64,000 nt of DNA from Rhodococcus rhodnii. GTDB lineage: Bacteria; Actinomycetota; Actinomycetes; Mycobacteriales; Pseudonocardiaceae. The position numbers and the translations under genes were made by a program. Under the pieces are notes generated by a model, which saw only the letters and a list, made by a program, of their open reading frames with translations, made no database searches and was not told the DNA's origin. The DNA lies in the NCBI GenBank assembly GCA_000720375.1, contig JOAA01000012.1, positions 248,001-312,000 on the forward strand. The letters run 5' to 3'. The first letter of the stretch is position 1, and each line of letters starts with the position of its first letter. Positions 44,810 to 54,004 of the stretch are shown here, piece after piece.

Positions 44810-45786
44810 GCCCCAAAAAGGAACGCAGCCTGATCACCGTCCTGGTCGCGCTGGCGGCGAACCTGGGCGTCGGCTTCGCGAAGCTGATCGCCGGGCTGCT
44901 GTCCGGATCGGGTGCGCTGCTTTCCGAGGCAGCGCACTCGTTCGGGGACACGTCCACCCAGATTCTGCTGCTCACGGCGGTTCGTCGATCCCAACGCCCA
45001 GCCGATCGCCGCTACCCGTTCGGCTACGGCAAGGAGCGGTACTTCTGGTCGCTGCTGGCCGCCATGGGGATCATGGTGTCCGGTGCGGCTTACTCGGTGT
45101 ACGAAGGCATTCACACCATCGTCGCCGGTGGTGAGCAGACCGAGTACGTATGGGTGAACTACATTGTCCTCGGCATCGCACTGGTGATGGAAGGCACCTC
45201 ATTGGTGCAGGCGACGCGGCAGGTCAGGAAGGACGCAGCCGAACATCACCGTTCGGTCCTTGGCCAACTCGCAAGCAGCGATGACCCGACGCCTCGTGCC
45301 GTGTTCACAGAGGACAGTGCGGCCGTGATCGGCATTCTGCTTGCCACGGTTGGCGTCGCGTTGCACCAGGTGACCGGATCCGAGATCTGGGACGGCATCG
45401 CCTCGATCATGATCGGCGTTCTGCTCGCGATCGTCGCACTGTTGCTCCTGCGGGCCAGCAGGCGGTTGCTGCTCGGCAGGCAGGCTGACACCCGAATGAT
45501 CCGTGCGGTGGAACAACGGCTTGAGCAACAGCCCGAGATCGACGACGTCGTCGATCTGCTGACGATGATGACCGGCACCGACCAGGTGTTGTTGTGCGCA
45601 AGGGTGGACTTCGTGGACACGTATTCGGCCGGTGACGTGGAACAAGCCTGTGTCCGGATCGACGACGACCTGCGGGCCGAGTTCCAGGACCTGGACGAGA
45701 TCTTCATCCAGCCGGTGCCCCGGACCGACCAAGGCCTGCGTGCCCGGGTCCTTCGCCGTTACGGCCGGGTGCTGGCCGACGAATGA
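44806..45786 (+). CDS. Cation diffusion facilitator family metal exporter
   Basis: 326 residues. Six membrane helices with the metal-site motif SEAAHSFGDTSTQ (His and Asp) in helix 2 and FTEDSAAVIG in helix 5, followed by a C-terminal cytoplasmic domain (QPEIDDVVDLLTMMTGTDQV). The family exports zinc, iron or manganese. The ATG overlaps the glycosylase stop, with GGGAGA 8 nt upstream, so the two are co-translated. It ends two bases from the convergent MnhD gene. Confidence 0.9.
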   Translation: MSPKKERSLITVLVALAANLGVGFAKLIAGLLSGSGALLSEAAHSFGDTSTQILLLTAVRRSQRPADRRYPFGYGKERYFWSLLAAMGIMVSGAAYSVYEGIHTIVAGGEQTEYVWVNYIVLGIALVMEGTSLVQATRQVRKDAAEHHRSVLGQLASSDDPTPRAVFTEDSAAVIGILLATVGVALHQVTGSEIWDGIASIMIGVLLAIVALLLLRASRRLLLGRQADTRMIRAVEQRLEQQPEIDDVVDLLTMMTGTDQVLLCARVDFVDTYSAGDVEQACVRIDDDLRAEFQDLDEIFIQPVPRTDQGLRARVLRRYGRVLADE

Positions 45787-45787
45787 C

Positions 45788-47521
45788 TCAACCGGCCACG
45801 AGCAGCGTTCCGGCGAACAGCAACGTGCCCACGACGAGCCACGCCGCGTAGTCGCCGACGCGTCCAGAGTGGACTCGATGCAGCACCGCGATGGCTTTGC
45901 CCGGCTGGCGTGGCTTGAAATGAAGCGCAACCAGTGCGACCACAGCGGCGGTGCCCACAGTCAGTGCACTGAGCAGCAGGCTCGAACCGTGCCAGTGAAC
46001 CTCCGGGACGGCAGCATCCGGCTCCGGGCCCACGCCGAGCACCAGAGCGAGATACCCCGCTGAGCTCCCGAACTCAGCAGCGGCACGGCCGACGGCCTCG
46101 GTGACGGCTGGAATGACGCCCGTCGCAAGGCTCAATCCGATCAGGATGACGATCGCGGCGAACGCGGTCATCGGAGTACGCCTGAACGGCCGGTCTGACT
46201 CGGGCAGTTCGTGCTCGCCGCTCGTGACCTCCTGGTCAGAACCCGCTGGTTTGCCCACACCCCAGAAGATCCGCAGCCCGGCACGCAGTACAGCGCCCGC
46301 AGTGACCGCGGAGACGACAATGAACAGCACGATGAGCGGGATGCTATGAGTACTTTCCTCGGCCAGTGACTTGCCGATGCCGGAGACGAACGGCGGCAAA
46401 CCGGCCAGAGCCGACGCGGCCAGCACGAACAGTACCCCGAGCACGCGGTGCCGGGTTGCCTTGCCGAACAAACCGTTTTCGTCGACGCTGCCGTGGAATC
46501 CCAGTAACAAACCAGTCAACAGGAACAACGCGCCTTTCGCCCCCGCGTGCCCGATCAGGTACAGCGCCGCACCCGCGATTCCCTCGACGTTGCCCGACGA
46601 CAACGCGACCAAGAACAGTCCACTGTGGGCGATTGTGGAGTACGCCAGCATCCGCTTGAGGTGGCGTTGGGTGAAGGCCATCACCGCTCCGACAGCCGCA
46701 GTGAAGACGCCAAGTATCAGGAATACCGTGTGCACGGCTGGCACCAACGGACCGAACACCGCCGAGCTGATCCTGGCGACACCGTAGATTCCCAGCGGTG
46801 CCATGACTCCGGAGAACAACAGGCAGACCGGAGTGGGCGCGACCGCGTGTGCGTCGGCGAGCCAGAAGTGGAAAGGTGCCGCGGCCGCTTTGACCAGCCA
46901 GGCGACGCAGACCAACGCGAAGCCGACGACGACCACGCGATCTGCCGGATGTCCTGCGAGTGCGACGCCCATCTGAGCCAGCCCGAGCTGGCCGGTTTTC
47001 GCGTAGAGCAAGGCGATCCCGGTCAGACCGAGGTACGCGCCGAGCGAGTTGATCACGCCGAACGTGAACGCGCCTTGGACCGAGTCGGGTTCCTCGACTT
47101 TGTAGCCGGTCAGCGCGTAACCGACCGCGCCCATCAGCTCGAAGCACACGAACATCGTGAACAGGTCGCCGACCAGCACGAATCCGGTCATCCCGGCCTG
47201 GAACAGCAGGATCAGCACCGGGAAATGCGCCTCGACGGTGTCGAAGTAGCCCCAGGCGAAGAGCAGGGCGCACAGCGTCAACAGGGCGATGAGCAGGGTG
47301 AGTCCGCCAGATACCCCGTCCACGACGAAGGCGATGCCGACCACACGCCACCCGCCTATCCAGGTCACGCCTGCCGAACCGAGCAGCACGACGGCATTGG
47401 CGAGGCATCCGGCGACGGCCACAAGCGCGACCAGGTCGATCAACCGGCGGGGGAGCAGACGGCCGAACGCGAGCACCAGGCATGCGGCGAGCAACGGGAT
47501 CACGATCGCCAGCGCCGCCAC
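45788..47521 (-). CDS. mnhD: Mrp/Mbh antiporter subunit D (proton-conducting)
   Basis: 577 residues with about 14 helices, of the NuoM/NuoN/MrpD proton-channel family. Key residues and motifs: ELMGAVGYALTGYK, the lysine in AAAAPFHFWLADAHAVAPTP, LKRMLAYSTIAHSG, and a C-terminal extension. The start is the GTG at 47521, one base after the MnhC stop; a longer frame to 47596 is ruled out because it lies in MnhC. As the largest channel subunit in a locus without MrpA, it may carry the main proton path. Confidence 0.88.
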   Translation of the reverse strand: MAALAIVIPLLAACLVLAFGRLLPRRLIDLVALVAVAGCLANAVVLLGSAGVTWIGGWRVVGIAFVVDGVSGGLTLLIALLTLCALLFAWGYFDTVEAHFPVLILLFQAGMTGFVLVGDLFTMFVCFELMGAVGYALTGYKVEEPDSVQGAFTFGVINSLGAYLGLTGIALLYAKTGQLGLAQMGVALAGHPADRVVVVGFALVCVAWLVKAAAAPFHFWLADAHAVAPTPVCLLFSGVMAPLGIYGVARISSAVFGPLVPAVHTVFLILGVFTAAVGAVMAFTQRHLKRMLAYSTIAHSGLFLVALSSGNVEGIAGAALYLIGHAGAKGALFLLTGLLLGFHGSVDENGLFGKATRHRVLGVLFVLAASALAGLPPFVSGIGKSLAEESTHSIPLIVLFIVVSAVTAGAVLRAGLRIFWGVGKPAGSDQEVTSGEHELPESDRPFRRTPMTAFAAIVILIGLSLATGVIPAVTEAVGRAAAEFGSSAGYLALVLGVGPEPDAAVPEVHWHGSSLLLSALTVGTAAVVALVALHFKPRQPGKAIAVLHRVHSGRVGDYAAWLVVGTLLFAGTLLVAG

Positions 47522-47522
47522 G

Positions 47523-47870
47523 TCAGCCTCGCAGCGCGTCGAGCTCGTCCGGGTCGGTCGTTCCGTGCCGTTTGGCGACCTGGATGGCCAACGCAAGCAG
47601 TAGGGCGGTGACGGTCGCGGAGACCACGATGTCGGTCAGCGTCATCGCTTGCACGACAGGGTCGACCACGGGCGTGCCAGGCGGCGTACTCGCCCCGAAC
47701 ACCGGAGCGGTGGCACCTCGCTGATATCCGACGGCCAGCAGGATGACGTACGTACCCGACTGCGCGACTGACACGCAGACGGCTGTGTGAACGAGGTTGC
47801 GACTGCGGACCACGCCGTATATGCCCAGCAACACGATGTAACCGGCGATGAAGTAGGCGAACTGGGTCAT
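47523..47870 (-). CDS. mnhC: Mrp antiporter subunit C (NuoK-like)
   Basis: 115 residues with three helices, the NuoK-like fold: FIAGYIVLLGIYGVVRSRN and DPVVQAMTLTDIVVSATVTAL with the conserved acidic residue in helix 3. It overlaps MnhB by 4 nt. The Pro-rich stretch GASTPPGTPVVDP is the usual loop. Confidence 0.88.
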   Translation of the reverse strand: MTQFAYFIAGYIVLLGIYGVVRSRNLVHTAVCVSVAQSGTYVILLAVGYQRGATAPVFGASTPPGTPVVDPVVQAMTLTDIVVSATVTALLLALAIQVAKRHGTTDPDELDALRG

Positions 47871-48598
47871 TTCCGCACCACGGCGATGGCCTGTTCGAGG
47901 AACTGGGCGAGCAGGACGACGACCGCGGCCGCGACCTCGAGTCCGACCGCGACACTCAGGATTCCGACCGTGCCACCCGAGAACAGGTCGCCGAACTCGC
48001 CCTTGGGCAGGACGTTGGCGAGAAACGCCGATCCGGTGAGGATGCCCAGGCATCCCAGACCGACAAACGCGCCGACACCAACGGATTCGGCGTAGGTGTA
48101 CCAGTCCAGTGGCCGTAGTTTGCGCAGTGCCCGGTAGCTGCCCGCGACGTACAGCAGGTGCACGCCGGTGGCGACGACGACTCCGCCTTGAAAACCACCG
48201 CCTGGGGTCAGCTGGCCGTGCGCGATCACGTCCACACCGAGCAGCAACGCCACCGGCAACAGCAGCCAACCAAGCACTCGGACGGTCGGAATGACCGGTC
48301 GTGCCCGGGATTCCGGCCGTCGCACCTCGTCGTCCCCGAGCCGCAGCAATGTGGCCGCACCGATCACGGACGCGAACAGAATAGTCTCCTCGCCCAGGGT
48401 GTCCATCGCGCGCAGGTCGAAGTTGATCGACGACACGACATTCGACGTGGCCTGCCGCAGCGCGATCGCGACAGCACTGTCCCGGTACGGATGCCACGAC
48501 TCGCCGAACGGCGGCGCCGCAAGGAAAGCCATAGCCAGGACGACGGCAAGACCGGACGCCGCGGTGAGGAACAGCGCGATGCGGACCCGGCGACTCAT
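47867..48598 (-). CDS. mnhB: Mrp antiporter subunit B-like protein
   Basis: 243 residues. The C-terminal 140 form an MnhB domain (LLLGVDVIAHGQLTPGGGFQGGVVVATG) and the N-terminal 100 match the MbhE-like segment found fused to MnhB in Mbh-type loci (SINFDLRAMDTLGEETILFASVIGA, read in parts). The ATG overlaps the DUF4040 stop (ATGA). Confidence 0.87.
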   Translation of the reverse strand: MSRRVRIALFLTAASGLAVVLAMAFLAAPPFGESWHPYRDSAVAIALRQATSNVVSSINFDLRAMDTLGEETILFASVIGAATLLRLGDDEVRRPESRARPVIPTVRVLGWLLLPVALLLGVDVIAHGQLTPGGGFQGGVVVATGVHLLYVAGSYRALRKLRPLDWYTYAESVGVGAFVGLGCLGILTGSAFLANVLPKGEFGDLFSGGTVGILSVAVGLEVAAAVVVLLAQFLEQAIAVVRK

Positions 48599-48846
48599 TC
48601 GTGTTTCCTACGATGCCGGGCAATCGCCCGGATTGACAACAGGACCATCAATGGAACAACGGCCGTGCCGACAGCCACTTGGGACAGTGCGACATCCGGA
48701 GCCTGAAACAGGAAGAACAACAACGCGAGCAGCAGCCCGTAACCACCCAGAACCACCGCCTGGTTCGTCGGGTTGTCGGTGAACACGACGACCGTCGCTG
48801 CAACCGCGACAAGCAGCAGCACAAGCGCGACAAGGATCTCAGTCAT
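48595..48846 (-). CDS. DUF4040 / MbhD-like subunit
   Basis: 83 residues with two or three helices: VLLLVAVAATVVVFTDNPTNQAVVLGGYG and FQAPDVALSQVAVGTAVVPLM. This is the piece that in MrpA is fused to the C-terminus of the NuoL-like subunit. Here it stands alone. It overlaps MnhG by 8 nt. Confidence 0.85.
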   Translation of the reverse strand: MTEILVALVLLLVAVAATVVVFTDNPTNQAVVLGGYGLLLALLFFLFQAPDVALSQVAVGTAVVPLMVLLSIRAIARHRRKHE

Positions 48847-49114
48847 CGCGGGGTTCCTCCTGCGCGGTCAGGCGAGCGGTCGCCGCGGACAACGCCGGGC
48901 CGGTGACAGCCATCAGGACCGCGATCGCCAAGACGGTCACGCTCGTGAGACTCCAGCCGTTCGCGATCACCACACCGGCTCCGATCAGCGGCGAACCCAG
49001 TGACGTGATCGGCGTGAGCGTGTGCAACCGTGCCACGGCCGGTCGAAGGCGGAGCGCTGACAGTACAGAAAGGACTGTCACGAGAGTACCGAGGAACACC
49101 AACGCGATACTCAT
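48839..49114 (-). CDS. mnhG: Mrp antiporter subunit G
   Basis: 91 residues with three helices: FLGTLVTVLSVLSALRLRP, ARLHTLTPITSLGSPLIGAG and VLMAVTGPALSAATARL. The RLHT motif is diagnostic for MnhG. Overlaps MnhF by 4 nt and the DUF4040 gene by 8 nt. Confidence 0.87.
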   Translation of the reverse strand: MSIALVFLGTLVTVLSVLSALRLRPAVARLHTLTPITSLGSPLIGAGVVIANGWSLTSVTVLAIAVLMAVTGPALSAATARLTAQEEPRDD

Positions 49115-49365
49115 CTTCGCGTCCCCAACAACCGGACGAACACCAGCGTCCCGGCGAACGACAACACGACAAGCATCAGCGGCACGATCAGGTACTGCGG
49201 TTGCCCGAAACCCTGCGCCAGCACCACCATCACCAACACGGTCACGCTGCCCAGCAGTTGCAGCCCGATCAGCCTGCGTACCTCATCGCCGCGACTGGTG
49301 AGGAGCATCGCCGGGGCGATGGCGCCCACGATGAGAATCACGGCGGCGAGCAACCACAGGTTCAT
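49111..49365 (-). CDS. mnhF: Mrp antiporter subunit F
   Basis: 84 residues with three helices, MnhF-like (DEVRRLIGLQLLGSVTVLV between helices 1 and 2, replacing the usual DRVVALD). Overlaps MnhE by 4 nt. Confidence 0.85.
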   Translation of the reverse strand: MNLWLLAAVILIVGAIAPAMLLTSRGDEVRRLIGLQLLGSVTVLVMVVLAQGFGQPQYLIVPLMLVVLSFAGTLVFVRLLGTRR

Positions 49366-49784
49366 CGCGTCACGGCCCGTTCGACTGGGCCGGGTTTCCC
49401 GAACGCATGAACCACCACAGTGGACTGACGGTCATTGACAACGACAGTGCCTGGGCTCGCCGACAACATCGCGACGATCACCGCCCGTCTGGTGCCGACC
49501 TCGATCTCCCGCGTTTCACCGTCCCTGCGGCGCAACGCCTGACGCCAGACGAGCAAGGTCTCCTGCACGACCGCGCCGGGCAGCGCGGCAACCCAGCGGA
49601 GCCACCGGGGCGCGCGTTTCCATCGAACGTCGAGCACGTGCCGTGCCTTGCGTGCGACAAGGGCACATGGCACCGAGCACACCGCGGCGACTGCCAGTTC
49701 CTGCCAGGTGACCGTGGTCAGACTGGCGATCCACAGTGCGGCCAGCACCAGCCACCAAGTCGTCACCTCGAACACACCCGCCAT
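49362..49784 (-). CDS. mnhE: Mrp antiporter subunit E
   Basis: 140 residues. Two membrane helices at the N-terminus and a cytoplasmic domain with TRRAVIVAMLSASPGTVVVND, typical of MnhE (SITLTPGT in most members, here SASPGT). GGAGG lies 5 nt before the ATG. First of the seven antiporter subunits, 54 nt after the exchanger. Confidence 0.87.
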   Translation of the reverse strand: MAGVFEVTTWWLVLAALWIASLTTVTWQELAVAAVCSVPCALVARKARHVLDVRWKRAPRWLRWVAALPGAVVQETLLVWRQALRRRDGETREIEVGTRRAVIVAMLSASPGTVVVNDRQSTVVVHAFGKPGPVERAVTR

Positions 49785-49838
49785 GACGACCTCCTACAGC
49801 TGAGCGGGTAGCCCATCAGCGTCGATCGCAAACCACCG

Positions 49839-51140
49839 TCAGACCTTGCCGAGCTTCTCGAACGGAGTCGCGATGCCGTCCTTGAACGTGCGTCCGGTGT
49901 GCCGATAGCGCAACGTCAACCTGAGCAGCGCGAGAACAATGTAGACGCCCGACAACACGATCGTGACCCACTGGTTGGCCTCGGGTGGCAACACAATGCT
50001 GGCGGCGAACTGGATCCCGAACAGTCCGAAAAGGACCCCGGCGGCCGCGCCAGTGAGCACGTGGTCAAGCAGGATGCTGACGGCGAACAGCGACTGGGCC
50101 GCGGTCAACAACAGTTCGAGCCGTTGATGGCCGTCCAGCGGCAGGCCACTGAACGTGCCCGCGGACAAAGCGAAGACGATCGGGATCGTACCGACCAGCA
50201 GCGTCCATTGGTTGACCTTGCTGGACAGCAACGTGGCCAAGGACTGCGAAGCCTTCAGACGCGCTGCGTACAGGCAGGCGACGATGAGCTCCGGAGACTC
50301 GCTGGCCAGCGGTGCGACCCATTGCACGAGCAGGAACTTGTCGACGCCCAGCTGTTCGCCGGTGCCGACCAGGCTTTCGGCGAAATGCTCCGCACTCGCC
50401 AGAATGATCACGCCTGCCGTGGCGAACATGCCGATCACGTAACTCCGACGCGACTTCTTGGGCTTGCCGCCCACCCATTGCGCCACGCCGATCAGTTCCG
50501 GCTTGTCCGTTGGCGCCTGGGCGAGCCGCCAGGCGTACAAGGCGAAGATCGCGACGAACACGACGGCGTCGATGAGCGTCAATGAACTCCGCAACGGCAA
50601 CGTCAGCGAGTAGACCGTGGCGACGCCAAGGAACGCCAGTTCGACCGAGACCGCGGGTTTGAACTCCACCCGGCCGGGGCGTGGGTTCTGCGAACGCGCG
50701 CGGGCGGCGGCGATGCTGGCCACAAGGACCACCAATGGCCAGCCGAACCCGACCAGGATCCGGTTCGCGCCGGTCATGTTCGCCAACGCGAGCGAGCACG
50801 GATTGCCACCGCCGGTCACGCAGTGCCCCTGCTCGGCGAAAACCTGCCCGGCTTGGTACGTGAACACCAGGTCGACGGCGTATTCCGGGAGAACGGCGAC
50901 GATCGCCAGCAGCGCGATCGCCAGCCCAGCGGAAATGTCCACCTGTGCGGCCTCGGCCGCCCACGACAGCAGGAACGCGGCACCGATGATCGCGGCGCCG
51001 AAGATCAGCACCGCGATCGCCGCAGGCAGCTCCGGGTGGGGTAAGCCCAGGTAATCGGCGGCGCCGAGATAGGTGCCCGCGACCGTGGCAGCTACGGCCA
51101 GGGGGAGTTGGACGGGCCGTTTCGGACCGTCCTGGTTCAC
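49839..51140 (-). CDS. Ca2+/Na+ exchanger family membrane protein (CaCA)
   Basis: 433 residues with about 11 helices. The two alpha repeats are visible: LLAIVAVLPEYAVDLVFTYQAG and VAPLASESPELIVACLYAARL, each with the acidic residue (PE, SPE) that binds the cation. The middle charged stretch QWVGGKPKKSRRS is cytoplasmic. The GTG start overlaps the transketolase stop (GTGA). Lying directly before the Mrp subunits, it suggests joint control of ion balance. Divergent from typical CaCA in having PEYAVD in the first repeat. Confidence 0.85.
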   Translation of the reverse strand: MNQDGPKRPVQLPLAVAATVAGTYLGAADYLGLPHPELPAAIAVLIFGAAIIGAAFLLSWAAEAAQVDISAGLAIALLAIVAVLPEYAVDLVFTYQAGQVFAEQGHCVTGGGNPCSLALANMTGANRILVGFGWPLVVLVASIAAARARSQNPRPGRVEFKPAVSVELAFLGVATVYSLTLPLRSSLTLIDAVVFVAIFALYAWRLAQAPTDKPELIGVAQWVGGKPKKSRRSYVIGMFATAGVIILASAEHFAESLVGTGEQLGVDKFLLVQWVAPLASESPELIVACLYAARLKASQSLATLLSSKVNQWTLLVGTIPIVFALSAGTFSGLPLDGHQRLELLLTAAQSLFAVSILLDHVLTGAAAGVLFGLFGIQFAASIVLPPEANQWVTIVLSGVYIVLALLRLTLRYRHTGRTFKDGIATPFEKLGKV

Positions 51141-53032
51141 GGTTGCTCTCCCACGATCTGGATTCCGTGGACGGCGCGAGTCAGCACGCGAGCGGCCGTG
51201 GTGATGGCGTCCGCGTTGATGCCCGCGTCACGCAGTTGCTCGGCCGGAGTGGCCGACGCGGGCATGCTACGAACGGCCAGCTTCCTGATCGGCGGGCCGG
51301 GCGTGCCGTCGGCGAACACGTCCAGCACCGCGTCGCCGAGGCCACCCTGCGGCCAATGGTCTTCCACCGTCAGCATGCAGCCTGTTTCCCTGGCCGCTTG
51401 CTTCACGGTCGCCGCGTCGATCGGTTTGACGCTGTAGAGGTCGATCACGCGGGCGTCAATGCCTTCCGCGACGAGCGTGTCGGCGGCGCTCAGGGCCTCG
51501 TGCACCGTGATCCCGGCGGTGACGATGGTGATCTTGTCGTGGTCGGACTGCCGGAGAACACGGCTGCCGCCAATGGGAAATCGCTCATCCGGCCGGTAGA
51601 TCACCGGGGTGTTGCCCCTGGTCGTCCGCAGATAGCTGATGCCGGCGCAATCGGCCATTTGGGACACCAGCTGCGCGGTCTGATTGGCGTCACAGGGATA
51701 CAGCACCGTGCTGGCGTGCACCGCACGCATCATCGCGATGTCTTCGAGGCCCATCTGGGACGGGCCGTCCTCGCCGATGGAAACCCCGGCGTGCGAACCG
51801 GCGATGCACAGCTTGGCGTTGCTGACCGCGGCCATGCGGACGAAGTCGTAAGCGCGAGTGAGGAATGCCGCGAACGTGGCGAGGTACGGCACCCAGCCGC
51901 GAACATGCATCCCGACTGCCGCGGCGACCATCTGCTGCTCGGCGATGTAGAACTCGAAGAAGCGATCCGGGTGAGCATCGGCGAAGTACTGGGTACGCGT
52001 GGAGTCGGCGACTTCGCCGTCCAGCACGACCACATCGTCGCGGGTGCTGCCCACCGCGGTCAGGGCTTCGCCAAAAGCCGTCCTTGTGGCCACTTTCTTG
52101 CCCTGGTCGTACATCGGCAACGCCGGCGCCTGAGCGGCTGTCTGCCGGGGGACCGACGGGTGTTCCGGCCGGGGCACGTTCACGGTGACGCTGTCACGTT
52201 TGCCGCCGAGTTCGGCGATCGCGTCTTCGGCGTCCGGCAACGGCTTTCCGTGCGCGCCCTCGGTGTTCTCGACCTCGGAGACGCCTTTTCCTTTGCTGGT
52301 ATGGGCAATGATCGCGGTCGGCCGGTCGTTGGTCTGCGCCTCGATGTACGCGAGGTTGATCTGTTCGATGTCGTGGCCGTCGATTTCCACGGTGTCCCAG
52401 TCGAAAGCCCCGATTCGCCGGGCGTACGCCGCGGTGTCCCACTGATGCCGGGTCGGGCCGCGCTGGCCGAGCCGGTTCACGTCCACGATCGCGGTCAGGT
52501 TGGCCAGTTGCTCGTGCCCGGCGTGTTCGAACGCCTCCCACATCGAGCCTTCGGCGAGTTCGCTGTCTCCGCACAGCACCCACACCCGGTAGGCGAGCCG
52601 GTCGAGCCGTTTCCCGGCCAGCGCGACTCCCACGCCGACGGGCAGTCCTTGCCCCAGCGAGCCGGTCGCGACATCCACCCACGGCAGTCGCGGGGTCGGA
52701 TGTCCTTCCAGCCGGCTGCCCGCCTTGCGGTACGTCATCAGCTCGTCTTCGGTGATCGCGCCGCCGGCCGTGAGCATGGCGTAGTACAGGGGCGATGCGT
52801 GGCCTTTGGAGAAGATCAGGTGGTCGTTGCCCGGATTCGCGGGATCGTCGTAGTCATAACGCAGGTGCCGGGCCATCAGGACGGCCATGAGATCGGCGGC
52901 GGACATCGACGACGTCGGATGACCCGAACCGGCGGCCGCGGCGCTGCGGACCGCGTCCACCCGGAGCCGTTGCCCCAGCTCGGAGAGCTTTTCGACTTCC
53001 TGCTGGCTCGGCTGTGCTGTCGTAGTGGCCAT
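51137..53032 (-). CDS. tkt: Single-chain transketolase
   Basis: 631 residues. Thiamine-diphosphate domain: GHPTSSMSAADLMAVLM, FSKGHASPLYYAM, GSLGQGLPVGVGVALAG and the GDSELAEGSMWEA motif. Pyrimidine domain: YIAEQQMVAAAVGM and HAGVSIGEDGPSQMG. The C-terminal domain has DLYSVKPIDAATV. The pattern matches the animal-type transketolase. The start is the ATG at 53032; an in-frame GTG at 53053 is possible. It overlaps the exchanger gene and follows the USP gene by 29 nt, an unusual partner set. Confidence 0.92.
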   Translation of the reverse strand: MATTTAQPSQQEVEKLSELGQRLRVDAVRSAAAAGSGHPTSSMSAADLMAVLMARHLRYDYDDPANPGNDHLIFSKGHASPLYYAMLTAGGAITEDELMTYRKAGSRLEGHPTPRLPWVDVATGSLGQGLPVGVGVALAGKRLDRLAYRVWVLCGDSELAEGSMWEAFEHAGHEQLANLTAIVDVNRLGQRGPTRHQWDTAAYARRIGAFDWDTVEIDGHDIEQINLAYIEAQTNDRPTAIIAHTSKGKGVSEVENTEGAHGKPLPDAEDAIAELGGKRDSVTVNVPRPEHPSVPRQTAAQAPALPMYDQGKKVATRTAFGEALTAVGSTRDDVVVLDGEVADSTRTQYFADAHPDRFFEFYIAEQQMVAAAVGMHVRGWVPYLATFAAFLTRAYDFVRMAAVSNAKLCIAGSHAGVSIGEDGPSQMGLEDIAMMRAVHASTVLYPCDANQTAQLVSQMADCAGISYLRTTRGNTPVIYRPDERFPIGGSRVLRQSDHDKITIVTAGITVHEALSAADTLVAEGIDARVIDLYSVKPIDAATVKQAARETGCMLTVEDHWPQGGLGDAVLDVFADGTPGPPIRKLAVRSMPASATPAEQLRDAGINADAITTAARVLTRAVHGIQIVGEQP

Positions 53033-53061
53033 GCCTGTGGCGTTCCCGGGCACCAGGCCCG

Positions 53062-53985
53062 CTAATCCGTCTCAGGCTCCTCAGGCAGGCGCACGATCGC
53101 GACGGGACATGGCGCGTGGTACGCCACAGCGTGGCTGACCGAACCGAGCAAGGCGCGCTTCAGCATGCCTCTTCCGTGGCTGCCCACAACGAGCAGCGCG
53201 GCGTCCTGGGCGTGTTCGAGCAGGGCGTGGGTGGGCCGGTCGGGGGATATCACCTGGCGGACGTCGACATCGGGATGCCGCTGCCGGTGACCGGCGAGCG
53301 ACTCGATGAACATCTGCTCGGCTTTCTCGTGAATGTCCTGCCAGGCATAGTCCCAGGTCCGTACGGGCGCCAGTGCGTCAAGCGGAAGATCGGACCAGGC
53401 GTGTACGGCCAGCAGTTCATACCCGTGCCGATCGGCGAAATCGAACGCGAAGTCGATGGCGTTGCTGCTGGTCTCAGACCCGTCGACACCCACAACGACC
53501 CGTTTGCCATCGGACTGCTCGTCGGAGTGACGCACGATCACGATAGGACGCCGGTAGGTGTGCATGAGTTCAGCGGCCGTTGAACCGAGCAGAACTCTCG
53601 GCAGCGCGGTGCGGCCAGACGGCCCGATCACCAGCAACTGTGCGTCGGACGCTATCTGGGCAAGGGTTTCCGGGCCGCGCCCGGATACGGCCCGTGGCGT
53701 CACCTCGAGTCCGGGATGCGCATTGCGGCACGCCTCGGCGACGCTTTCCAGCTCGCTTCCCGCGTGGCTGAGCAGCGCCTGCTGTTCGTCGACGTTGAAC
53801 TGCGGTGTCACCCAGGCCGCGGGCGTCGATGCCATTTCCGGCAGAGCGGGCAGGCTGACTGCTTGCACGACAACAAGACCGAAGTTCCGGCTGGCGGCCT
53901 CGGCGGCTGCCCACATCACGGCCTGCTGCGCCGTGGCTGAACCGTCGTAACCCGCGACGACCACCGGACGCTCTACTGTGGACAT
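53062..53985 (-). CDS. Tandem universal stress protein
   Basis: 307 residues, two USP domains (about 1-145 and 150-300). Each has the ATP motif G-x2-G-x9-GS: IGPSGRTALPRVLLGS and VGSHGRGMLKRALLGS. Such ATP-binding tandem USPs belong to hypoxia/stress responses in actinobacteria. The ATG at 53985 has GGGAG 5 nt upstream. It is first in the transketolase-exchanger-Mrp operon. Confidence 0.92.
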   Translation of the reverse strand: MSTVERPVVVAGYDGSATAQQAVMWAAAEAASRNFGLVVVQAVSLPALPEMASTPAAWVTPQFNVDEQQALLSHAGSELESVAEACRNAHPGLEVTPRAVSGRGPETLAQIASDAQLLVIGPSGRTALPRVLLGSTAAELMHTYRRPIVIVRHSDEQSDGKRVVVGVDGSETSSNAIDFAFDFADRHGYELLAVHAWSDLPLDALAPVRTWDYAWQDIHEKAEQMFIESLAGHRQRHPDVDVRQVISPDRPTHALLEHAQDAALLVVGSHGRGMLKRALLGSVSHAVAYHAPCPVAIVRLPEEPETD

Positions 53986-54004
53986 CCTGACTCCCAAGGA
54001 CGGG

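Noticed and set aside
51143..53065. A 640-codon plus-strand open frame opposite transketolase
   Set aside because: Shadow of a high-GC gene. Every transketolase motif is on the minus strand and no Shine-Dalgarno supports the plus frame.
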